From positions 7,736,501 to 7,800,500 of the forward strand of contig OW051470.1 of NCBI GenBank assembly GCA_932521025.1: DNA of 64,000 nucleotides, in the 5' to 3' direction. Of the stretch, positions 21,135 to 46,406 are shown piece after piece. Source of the DNA: Oscheius onirici (lineage: Eukaryota; Nematoda; Chromadorea; Rhabditida; Rhabditidae). The notes below the pieces were generated by a model. The model did not search any database and was not told the origin of the DNA. It saw nothing but the letters and a program-made list of their open reading frames with translations. Within the stretch, counting starts at the first letter, position 1; the number at the start of each line of letters is the position of its first letter. The position numbers and the translations under genes are program-made.

Positions 21135-21865
21135 TTAGATCATACCCAGCAGGCTTCTCATCGTGGCTTGGCAGTCTCCGTTGAACTCGATCAGCTTCCT
21201 CTCGACTATAACCTTCAAAACAAATGGTGAGGTAATCAAAAACCTTGGCGAACCTTTGGCAGTTCCAGCTCGTTCATAATCATCAGCAGATCCTCCTTCT
21301 TGATCGTCACGATTTTCTGCTGCTGCTGCGGTGTGGCTTTGATAAGTTTTCCAAAGGCATCAGAGGATAGCTTGGCATCGTCTTTGTCTTCTTGGTGGTC
21401 CGTTACCTGAAAATGTAATGATTCGGTAAGCGCCAACGATAGGAAATCATTTTTTTTCTGCATTTTTGTTCAAATTGCATATCATCTCATTGTCAGCTTC
21501 TTCAGCAACATTCAATACTTCACGAGGCTGTTTATTAAACGAGGGGCTACACAATTGTATTTTCAAAATTTGTTTGAATCTGATAAAAAAACTTTTCCAG
21601 TCAATTTTTGCGAAGATATCGGTTTCGGAACTTTTCGTTGATTAGCTACTGGTTCTAACAATAAGAATATTCCGTTTCTCTGGGCATGAAATACATATGT
21701 TTTTCAGCACAATAACTATGCCTCTATAGTCTTGTCTCTCCAAAATATTCTTCGTTTTCGATGAAAACCCGAAATTGAACGGACCTTTTCCAAATCGGCG
21801 GCTCCCCAGTTGTGCTTGTCGGCCACTTTCGTATCCTCCTGTTCCACGTCGTCTTTATCGGTCAT
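21135..21865 (-). CDS. HYPK homologue (Huntingtin-interacting protein K-like)
   Basis: HYPK binds the NatA N-terminal acetyltransferase on ribosomes and carries a C-terminal UBA-like domain related to NAC-alpha. Here three exons join in phase: MTDKDDVEQEDTKVADKHNW..AADLEK (21783-21865), VTDHQEDKDDAKLSSDAFGKL...VTIKKEDLLMIMNELELPK (about 21247-21409) and VIVERKLIEFNGDCQATMRSL (stop 21135-21137). The AADLE(K/R)VTD segment and the VTIKKEDL..IM.E.E core are hallmarks of HYPK. The total of about 105 residues is right for the family. The first intron is about 370 nt with a GTCCG donor. It starts divergently from the dynein gene 1.3 kb away. Confidence 0.87.
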
Positions 21866-22141
21866 CTGCAACGTGTTTATACAGGTTTGAAGAGGATGAA
21901 CCCAAAAAAAAAGAAAGATCGGGGAAGAGCAATAGCCCGGTCAACCTTGGTGGAAAATGGGTACGCAAAACTGCGTCAGAACTTGGCTCCCGCCAAATAT
22001 CAATTTCTGCTGAATTTGGTTCTCGAAGCGATTGTATATGTTGCAGTTGAAATTGACCAGCCGTTGATATTGACCGGGAATTTCACTTTTTGTTTAAGCC
22101 ATGTTTGGTTGTTTTGGGCTTAGCTAAGCCTTTAGCCCCTA

Positions 22142-22302
22142 TATAGTCTGCAAAGTAGCTACTGAGAATAATTAGTCCTTTAAATTTTGAACAAAATTTT
22201 GTTGGGTCCCGACACGATTTAGACATACTCGTGTCGGGACCCAACATTCTTGTTCTACATTTAAAGGACTAATTATTCTTAGTAGCTACTTTACAGACTA
22301 TA
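22142..22302. mobile_element. Small foldback element (161 bp)
   Basis: Arms of about 43 bases beginning tatagtctgcaaagtagct are near-perfect inverted repeats. Inside is a second perfect hairpin with arms gttgggtcccgacacga / tcgtgtcgggacccaac. The whole element can fold on itself almost completely. No coding capacity. Confidence 0.8.
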
Positions 22303-22319
22303 AATGGCTAGTTTTGGTC

Positions 22320-22623
22320 TTAAAGGGACAGTCCCGTGTGCGAACATGCCCGCAGTGGAAATCAGGCAACTTCGTGGCGGGACCCACGGCAAATTTCAGT
22401 TTTGCGTTTTTCTCGTTCTACACTACTTTTTTCGATTTTTACTTATTTTAAATCGATTCCTCATCAAAAATTACGTCTATAATGAGTGGTGGAACGTCAT
22501 TTGTTGGAAAAATGACGGAAATAGATGAAATAAACGGAAATGCAATATTTGAGGTATTTCAGGTTTGAATGCGCGGGCTTCCCAGATTTCTCCTATCTGG
22601 TTATAATGGGACTGTCCCTTTAA
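22320..22623. mobile_element. TTAA-flanked MITE
   Basis: TTAA at 22320-22323 and 22620-22623 flanks perfect terminal inverted repeats AGGGACAGTCCC / GGGACTGTCCCT. A TTAA target with short TIRs is the mark of piggyBac-type elements. The 296-bp interior is non-coding. Confidence 0.7.
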
Positions 22624-23189
22624 AAGATGAGGAATGAATCAATCTATCTATTTTGATAGAAAAAAAATGGAAAGAATAAATAATAAACCCAAAATAATGA
22701 ATTTCCGGCCAATTTCAACTGCAACATATACGTGCCAGCATTTGATACTCAACCGTCGAGCGATACGCAGCCATTTTTCATTTCCCCTAAATTTGGTTTT
22801 GCTTTTTTCACTCAGTTTTTCCAATCCATTGCTGCAAAGAAAGCGCAGTGTTTCACAGCTGAATATAGATGAAATTGAGATAGACATTGCCATAAAGCTG
22901 TTTAAGAACGTTTGGTGACAAATTTGTTTTTGTATGACTCATTTTCGTCATTTCCTCCTTTCTCACAAAATCGTTTGTGGTTTCCTGACCTAAAATTGTT
23001 AAACAATAATAAAATCGACTGCTATTATTCTATTTCACTCGCCTCTTATCAAATTTTAGCCAAAAAACGCTGCTGGATATCGCGCTATGTTTGCCCAATT
23101 CCCTCGGCTAGAGGTCACCGCGCCTGGCTCATTGCCATTCTTCTTCATGCTCTTCTGTTTATTGCTCAAATCCAATATTGCAGTAAAAT

Positions 23190-38875
<15,686 letters not shown>

Positions 38876-38924
38876 TTTATTTCCTGTAGTTTTTAATGGT
38901 ATGCATAATATTAATTTCACAGAA

Positions 38925-38930
38925 AATAAA
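38925..38930 (+). terminator. Polyadenylation signal of dynein gene
   Basis: AATAAA 50 bases after the dynein stop codon. Confidence 0.7.
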
Positions 38931-39246
38931 TGTTGGTTCTTCCAAGTGTGATGCCTGACAGAACGGAAAAAACCCAACGGGCCGTAATGACTGGGATGCT
39001 CGCTCAAAAGTTATATAGAAACAGGACTTTGCCTCGAATCAGTTTAGTCTGTCTTCTATGCAGATTGGACTATGTCAGCTGCTCTTTGCAAATGTCGCTA
39101 TACTTTCGAGCTCGTCTTTGCATTTTTATGCAGCCCAGACACATTACAAACGTCTTTTTCAAAATAACCCTGGTTTATGCAATTAGGTCAGCTTGACCAC
39201 TTCTTGGAACCGTTTCCTTTTGTATAGCTTATGATTGATTTCACAG

Positions 39247-39649
39247 CAGTGATGGGCGATCGCTCGCGCTCGCACGCGAGCAAAAAATCTCAAAATGCTC
39301 GCGCTGCGAGCAGATTTGGAGGCGCGATCACATAGGTCCTGCCTACCTGTAAATTTTTTGGGAGTTGCTTGTTTTCTTTCAGTTTGTTCTTCGGTTACCT
39401 TTACCTTTCTAGATTCTTTCTCGTTTTCAACGACGTTTTTCTTAGTTGCTGGATTTTGAGTACCTCACGCGGCAAAAAGTCAATAAATTGGTAGTTTTCT
39501 ATTAGACTGTCCTTAGTGATCGCGCCTGATCGCATGCGAGCAACTGGTAGTGCGATCGCGCTCGCTTGCGATCAAAAAGTCTGATCGTGCTCGCATGAAA
39601 CCGGGAGCAGCTGATCGCGACACAAAAATTGGCTGATCGCCCATTCCTG
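39247..39649. mobile_element. hAT-type MITE with perfect 8-bp target duplication
   Basis: The ends are CAGTGATGGGCGATCGC and, inverted, CAGGAATGGGCGATC. It is flanked by TTTCACAG at 39239-39246 and TTTCACAG at 39650-39657. An 8-bp duplication plus CAGxGATGGGC ends is the hAT signature. The interior is rich in gcgatcgc/ctcgcgctcgc units and is non-coding. Confidence 0.85.
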
Positions 39650-39813
39650 TTTCACAGCCTTTTTCAGATCCGCAAATGATCTCTGCTCCTCGTCTGCGTC
39701 CTGAAACGGTCAGCTAAAACGGTGAAGGATGTGATAATTCTGCTCTAATTTCTCTTGGCATTCATGGAAGTCTGGTGCTGAATCTTGTCTACAGTTAGCA
39801 ATAGCTTGTGAAT

Positions 39814-39957
39814 CAGGGATGGGCGATCGCTCGCGCTCGCAGTGCGATCAACTGGAGGTGCGATCGCTCGTGCTCGCACGCGAACAGAAAATCTCAAAAT
39901 GCTCGCGATCGCGCTGCGAGCAGGTTTGGGGGCGCGATCACATATGTCCTGAATATA
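39814..39957 (+). mobile_element. Second, incomplete copy of the hAT-type MITE
   Basis: It begins CAGGGATGGGCGATCGC and shares the segments ctcgcacgcga, aaaatctcaaaatgctcgcg and gcgcgatcacata with 39247-39649. It is interrupted by the family A MITE at 39962 and no right end was found. Confidence 0.75.
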
Positions 39958-39961
39958 TATA

Positions 39962-40312
39962 CTTGGGCACCGAGCCGGCTCGAGCCAGACGGTTTTTTGC
40001 GATTTTCTTCAAATCTGCTCCAATTTTCTCGATTTTTTTTCCAGAAATTGGTTACTGCTTGGCTGACTTCTAGCAAACAAGAAATTAGAAATTAAATTAG
40101 TAGTTTTCGAGAAAAGTGGCAAAACTCGGCGGCTCGAGCCTACACACTTTTCCATTTTTTCTCGAAAATTACTAATTTAATTTCCAATTTCTTGTTTGTC
40201 AGAAGTCAACAAAGCAATAAGCAATGTCTGGAAAAAAACATTGAGAAAATTGGAGCAGATTTGGAGAAAATCGCAAAAAACCGTCCGGCTCGAGCCGGCT
40301 CGGTGCCAAAGT
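39962..40312. mobile_element. MITE family A, copy 2 (long palindrome)
   Basis: TA-flanked, with ends CTTGGGCACCGAGCCGGCTCG and inverted CTTTGGCACCGAGCCGGCTCG. The arms stay complementary for about 170 bases (for example cgattttcttcaaatctgctcc / ggagcagatttggagaaaatcg), so nearly the whole element is one inverted repeat centred near 40135. It is inserted in the hAT-type copy 2. Confidence 0.8.
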
Positions 40313-40423
40313 ATTAGTCCTGAACAGACGTCAACTACATAGTTCCATTTTCCGACAATGTTGGACCAACCCCCCCCCCCCATTTCATCAAAGGTTGGCT
40401 ATACGTTTGAATTTCGCGCCCAT

Positions 40424-40996
<573 letters not shown>

Positions 40997-40999
40997 TCT

Positions 41000-42250
41000 G
41001 GAAAAATACAAGGACGAACTTAAAGGTGAGGGGCAAGGGGGAGACAGTACAAGCTGAAGGTGAAAGAGACTAAATAGAGTAGTATACTGTAAGAGACAAA
41101 GTAGAGAAAAGGAAAGAATACCAGTAACAGTGATCGCGGGGTTTTGGCCCGGATGCGGAAGGTGCACACAACTATCTACCGCTAGACAGCTGTGGAAAAC
41201 GAGGAGAAGGGATTGTCACCGAATTTCAAATTTCTGGAAAGATTGGGGATGACTACTCTACTAAAGAATTTGTTGACATTTGGTCTCAATTTCTTTTTGG
41301 TCGCAATGATAACAGCACCATGAACGTGGAAAACACGACTGGGACAACTTCGTCTTGCATCGCCGACGAGAAATGAAGCTAGTGACGCTCCAGTTCGAAA
41401 GATCCAGAAGAGCAGATCTCGTCCAGTTGCCTTGAATAGCCTTGGCACCAGCGCTTGAACAGATGAAGACGCAGGCCTGTCGAAACGTCTCCAATAGCCA
41501 CTGCCTGAAAGTTACACAATAGATGACTGAATAACGTCGAAACTTGCTCTGCCTTGCTCAATTGAAGAGCGAGACAAATGGCACAAGACTGACCTCTAGT
41601 TCAGTTCATCTCGGAGAAATAGTCAGGATTACCCACGCGGATATTCTTGTAATTCTTCTCTTTCTTTGACCGCCTTCTCTGCAGGCACGAGCCGCTGGAG
41701 TAGATCAACTGACGGCTGAATTGAACACTCTGTCGGCTCAAGCACTAGTTGTTCCGGGTTCAGTAACTTCAGGTTTTTTTTGCACTTTGCGACTTGGAAG
41801 AGTTGAGAGCAGCAGCGGCGATAGTTAGCTGCCAATTTGATCTTGAGGAGCCATGATGAACGGATCGAGCCAAAGCAAGCAGTCCATGAAGACGTTCTAT
41901 TCCAGTAGCAGCTGTCTGAAAAGTGATGAGGATGAGTGGAACTAGCAAATTTTCCGCTTGACTGATTTGTTCAGAACCAACATCCACTAGCACCTCCGGC
42001 ACTTGCTAGACACTACGAAGAGGTCAGCATCGAATTTCCAAGACCATGGACGAAAGATCCTTAGGATCCACGGGTGTTTTAAGCATGTGGAGGCTCGTTA
42101 GTTTCAGTGAAAACCAGCCGTCTACGACGGCTTTCGCCGTCCTTGCGCGCTCAAGTACGTAACAACGGCTGTCCAAATTTTGACACCATCGCGCTTTAGA
42201 TAGTTTAGATTCACCCAGACGCGTTCCCCTCAAAAAACTATCTCGTTCGA
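41000..42250 (-). other. Decayed, partly duplicated sequence with coding-like stretches
   Basis: Antisense stretches such as TAATGIERLHGLLALARSVH (about 41870-41920) look coding-like, and a related block is at about 41450-41510 (both contain a gaagacg...gcctgaaa-like segment). Every frame is interrupted. I do not recognise a family; it may be a pseudogene or a decayed transposon. Confidence 0.25.
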
Positions 42251-43117
42251 TAAAAGATTAATATGACAATACTTGACATGTTACGCTAGTCTCGACAACT
42301 GTGCGGAAGAGGACTAGAATACCTCTGGAGACTGTCGCTCGTTAGAGTTTAGTTTCGACAAGACTTGACAAGTCGTCTTTTGAGTTTAGACTTGACAAGT
42401 CGAAAGCGCGATCTTACGAAACTCACTTTGTGCATCTTTGTCTGGTCTTACACTGAAACCATTCGGAAAATGTGATAACAAAGGGACTGGAAGGCCAGCT
42501 AATTGTCCTTGTTATGAAAGCTACTCAGTAGCTCAGCTTCTTTCTGCTACAACTATTCCTCTTCTTTGGTAAATCAGCGTCCTTTCTCTTGAATTCAGCT
42601 TGTGAAAGTTAGTTCCCTGCATACGAATCTTCAACTATGGTCTTGGAGCGTCCAGGTGCTTTTGAAGATGCCTGAAAACAAAAGAGAAGAAAGAAAAGCA
42701 CGGGAAAGTTCAATATCAGCCCTTGTATGTCACTACGAGCAGTTTTAGTGCAAAGATAGTCTCCCTTGTGGCCCTCGGGTCTACAAGAACTATACCAAAC
42801 ACAGCTGTCTGTGTCAGGTGTTCTGTTAGGCTATAGCACTGTCGAAGCTTATAGTACGAGCACTGTCAAAGAATCATTTTTTCCTTGTCTCTAACGAAGA
42901 AAACAGACTCGTTAAAAAACCTGGAGGCGAGTCTTGGCTTGAATTACATGACTTTTATCTTGAAGGTCGTGAAGTCATACGCTACGTCCTCAAAAGCTAA
43001 ACAATCTACAAAAAGTTTATATGCAAGTAAGTGACTGAATGGTATACGGCAGTAATGAGATCAGGGACAAAAATGCACAATAGACGAAAATAGTAACTGT
43101 ATACTAACTGGAACTCT
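42251..43117. other. No recognisable gene
   Basis: No exon, RNA gene or repeat I can support. Confidence 0.4.
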
Positions 43118-45714
43118 CTAGTCGCGCTCAAAGTCGAATTCGTCTCCTCTGGCCAAAAGTTCCTCCTCGTAGGTGGCCTGATCTTCCGAATCGGAGCTAA
43201 AGTATTCGTGTGATCGGAAGGACATCGCTGATCGGGACGACGACGTTCTGAAACTATTTTTATCCAGACTTTAACAAAAAAAAAACTTTTTCGGTTTAGG
43301 TGCTGTTTTTCTGGATGGAGCTCGAGATTCTCGTGCTGGTGGCTGTCGAGACGGCTGGGCAAGAGGTGGCATTCCGTGCCCCAGAGATCGTCGCTCCCGC
43401 TGTCTGACCTTGGTGATTCGTCTTTCCGGCATGGCAGAAGCCGAAATTCTATCGAGCAGCTCTTGTGAGGATACGCCTCTCGGGATCAGGACCGATCTTT
43501 CGGCTCTGAAAAAAAAATGGTTTTTTTTTTGCTAATTGTAAGAGTGACTAGGCGGAACATAAACAATAAACAGAAAACAGATAATCTGTTACAACTTTCT
43601 GCTTCTGTTAACACAGCATCAAAAATACGCAGAAAGTGCTACTTGATCACTGTAAACGAACAGAAAATTGACGAGCTACGTCAAATTTCTTCAATGTCGT
43701 GACTTGCCTTCTTTGCTGGTATTCAACAATTTTAATTTAGCCCAAAAGTAGAATTGAACTGGTGAAGTATTCCCTGTTTACACATTTTACAAATTAAAAG
43801 TTTCTGTAAGTCTTAGTTGTTGCTGAACAGTCTAAAAGAGTCAGATACTACAGTAATTCTTTGTAGATCTGCAGCTTGCTTGGAGTGGCAACGTTTCTTC
43901 CCAATTTATTGTGCCACCGTCTTTCTAAGACCTTCAATTAGCTTATTACCAGTAAATGGTAACCAGTTTTGGAGCGAAAACACAAAAAAAACTAGGTTAA
44001 AAACTCACGAGTCCATAGGCGATGCCAGCCCGTGTCGACTAAGCCGTCGAATGATCACCTCATGCTCGTAGTCGTCCTCCTCGGTCACGTAGTCCGTCTC
44101 ACGTTCTAGTCTATCTGCTGCCAGCTCGTGTTCCACGTACTCGTCGTCCGATATGTGGTCTTCTTCGCCGTGTATAAAACGGGCAAGTCTGAAAGACACT
44201 TGTATATCAAATTGTTGTTCAAAAAGAGTCTAACCTTTTAGGATTTTTCACAGAATGCGTAATCTTCCAGGCATTGGCATCTGGACTTCGACAGAAGGCT
44301 CTCAACTTGGCCAGCTCTTTTCGGGTCGTTTCTCTCGCCTCGCGCGCGTATTCCTCCTCCGAGAGCAGTTTTCGGCTCCGCGGGAACATCTTGTTCCAGG
44401 TCCAGGCCAAGAAGTTGAAAACGCCGCCGAGAAGACGCCACAGCCATGATCTCGTGGCCTGATGAAGCACCAAAATGGCTATCGTAGCGTAGGAAACTTT
44501 TGTAATCTGGAGTTTTCAATTTGCAAGAAGGAAGAAAAAGGTCTACCTGAGTGGAGGCGTAGACGAGAAGAAGAGCAATGAGCTGGAGCGACCACTGGGC
44601 TATGTCGTGAGAACGTTCATCGGTAGGCGGGCCACGTTTGTAGCAGATGGCGAACGAGATCAGAAAGGCGAGCGTCTGGAGAACTGTTAACAAGGCTTTT
44701 GAAGAAATGGAAGAGAGACGTTTTGACAGCAAAAAAAAACGAAACTTACAAAGTATCCGATGACATATTCCTGATACTGCTGTAGAATGGAGGCGCAGTT
44801 GTCCCAGGCAAAATGTAGCATGTAGGCGGCAAAGGACCATCCACCAAGGAGAATGGGAATTCCGATCGTCTTCTGCAACTCACAATGTCTCGTATGAAAT
44901 AAAGCGTCTTTTTAACGAAAATTTAGAAAAAATAGACTCACTTTCGGCGCAATTCGATAGACAATGATCGCGACGACGAGAACCGAGGCCAGGAGACCGA
45001 TTGAACAGCCGCTCGTGTAGTAGAAGACGACATTTCGGACGAGGGCTCCGGCGAACAGAAAGAGCAGAATTCCGCCGATGTAGAGAGCAACACGAATGTA
45101 GTTTACGTCTGAAAAGCTTTTTTTGTGATCAGCATCGAATTGTTTTCAAACACATGCAATATGAGCGTTTTGGAGATCAAGGGTAAATCTTATGAATGTG
45201 AAGAAAGTATTATCAAAAACAGCCTAAAAACTTACGCCAAATTGAAATTCCGACGCTGTAGGCCTTGCTGGCCACGACACCGATATACGTGTCTTTGAAC
45301 GGATGCAAATGATGCGCTCTCCACGAGTTTACGCTCTTCAGCAGTCCGAAATAGCGATTATCCTGGTCATGTTCATCTAGTACGGCTGAGCAGTTGGCTG
45401 CCTAGATTTTGTTTAAGAAATTCCATTAAAATTTGGCTTACTTGATAGATTCGGACGTCGTTGGCGTCAGTGAACGAGACTGACAGGAAGACATCGGTGA
45501 AGGTGGCCGAAATCTGCTCCGGAATAGCTTTGTGCAGATATACCTGCAGCTCGTCGGCCGATTTTGCTGTTTTTGATATTTTCTGGCCTTCTGACAGCAC
45601 TGAAATGGGGTTTTGATATGAAAATGAGCTAAACAAACCTTGTGGGTTAGCGCATGGGGACAAGGCTGAAACTGTACATAATATTCCTCCAAGTATCAAT
45701 ATTTTTAGAGGCAT
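43118..45714 (-). CDS. nemp-1: Nuclear envelope integral membrane protein (NEMP)
   Basis: NEMP1/TMEM194 proteins sit in the inner nuclear membrane and stiffen the nuclear envelope, notably in the germ line. The protein starts with a signal peptide (MPLKILILGGILCTVSALS, ATG 45712-45714). A lumenal domain follows (LSEGQKISKTAKSADELQVY, then VRIYQVSQ, AANCSAVLDEHDQ), then several membrane spans (YIGGILLFLFAGALVRNVVF; ASVLVVAIIVYRIAPK; LLGGWSFAAYMLHF; LAFLISFAICYKRGPPTDER; WSLQLIALLLVYAS). The cytosolic or nucleoplasmic tail has the family signature LLSEEEYAREARETTRKEL...FCRSPDANAWKI followed by PKRLARFIHGEEDH. An acidic then Arg/Ser/Pro-rich tail ends GDEFDFERD, stop 43118-43120. Introns are short (35-60 nt) except those near 43.5-44.0 kb and 45.1-45.2 kb. 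Confidence 0.92.
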
Positions 45715-46406
45715 TTATCTAGAAAATCAGGCTGTGGGAAGTTTTGAAGAGAAATTCGAAGAAACAGGAAAGTTGTGAAAGAAACTCGGCATTTCGCCGA
45801 GATATTTGAAAATATTGCGTTTGCGACTGCGTACAGGACGTCCAGAAAGGCTGCTGAGAACTTTTGGAGTTGCTCAACAAAATTTATCCAAAAAAAATCG
45901 AAGAAAATAAAGAAATCAGGGATCTTTAGCATAAAATCGCATAATTAAACCGATTTTCTTCGTTTTTGACGTAGCTTATCCGAGCAAGTCTTGCATTCAT
46001 TGTCTTCAACTTTATGATGCATCAATCGGTAAATATTTCTGCAATAAGCTCCAGAAAAAACTGGAAGGAATGAACTGAAAGCAAATAAAAAGGCGTTCAA
46101 ATTTGCGCTATCAGCCTACTGAAGTACTGTATTTCGTGACGAGAGCCAAAATGAAACAGTCCTTTAGGATTTTCTCGATTCTGTCCTTTCTAGCTCCTTT
46201 TCCAATTTTTCATCTCGAAAACTATAAGAAACCAATCTTCTCAAAACCGCTGTAAAAGGCCGTAATAATTAAATTACAACTAGCTGGAGCTACGCTTCTC
46301 CGTGAGAAATTCAGTAGATTGAAACAGTTCACAAGGCCATAAACTGTGCTTTTCTAGAAGAACCTGGGCTTGAAATGGCTTTGGATAAACATAGTTATTC
46401 AAAACG

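Larger units (their letters stand above)
22035..22730. repeat. Nested foldback region
   Basis: An outer inverted pair, tatatgttgcagttgaaattg (22035-22055) and its reverse complement (22710-22730), encloses two complete smaller TIR elements. This looks like an element into which others inserted, lying between HYPK and dynein. Confidence 0.6.

Noticed and set aside
40368..40382. Run of C residues as a functional tract
   Set aside because: A simple homopolymer between a transposon and the Rac exon; could also be an assembly artefact.
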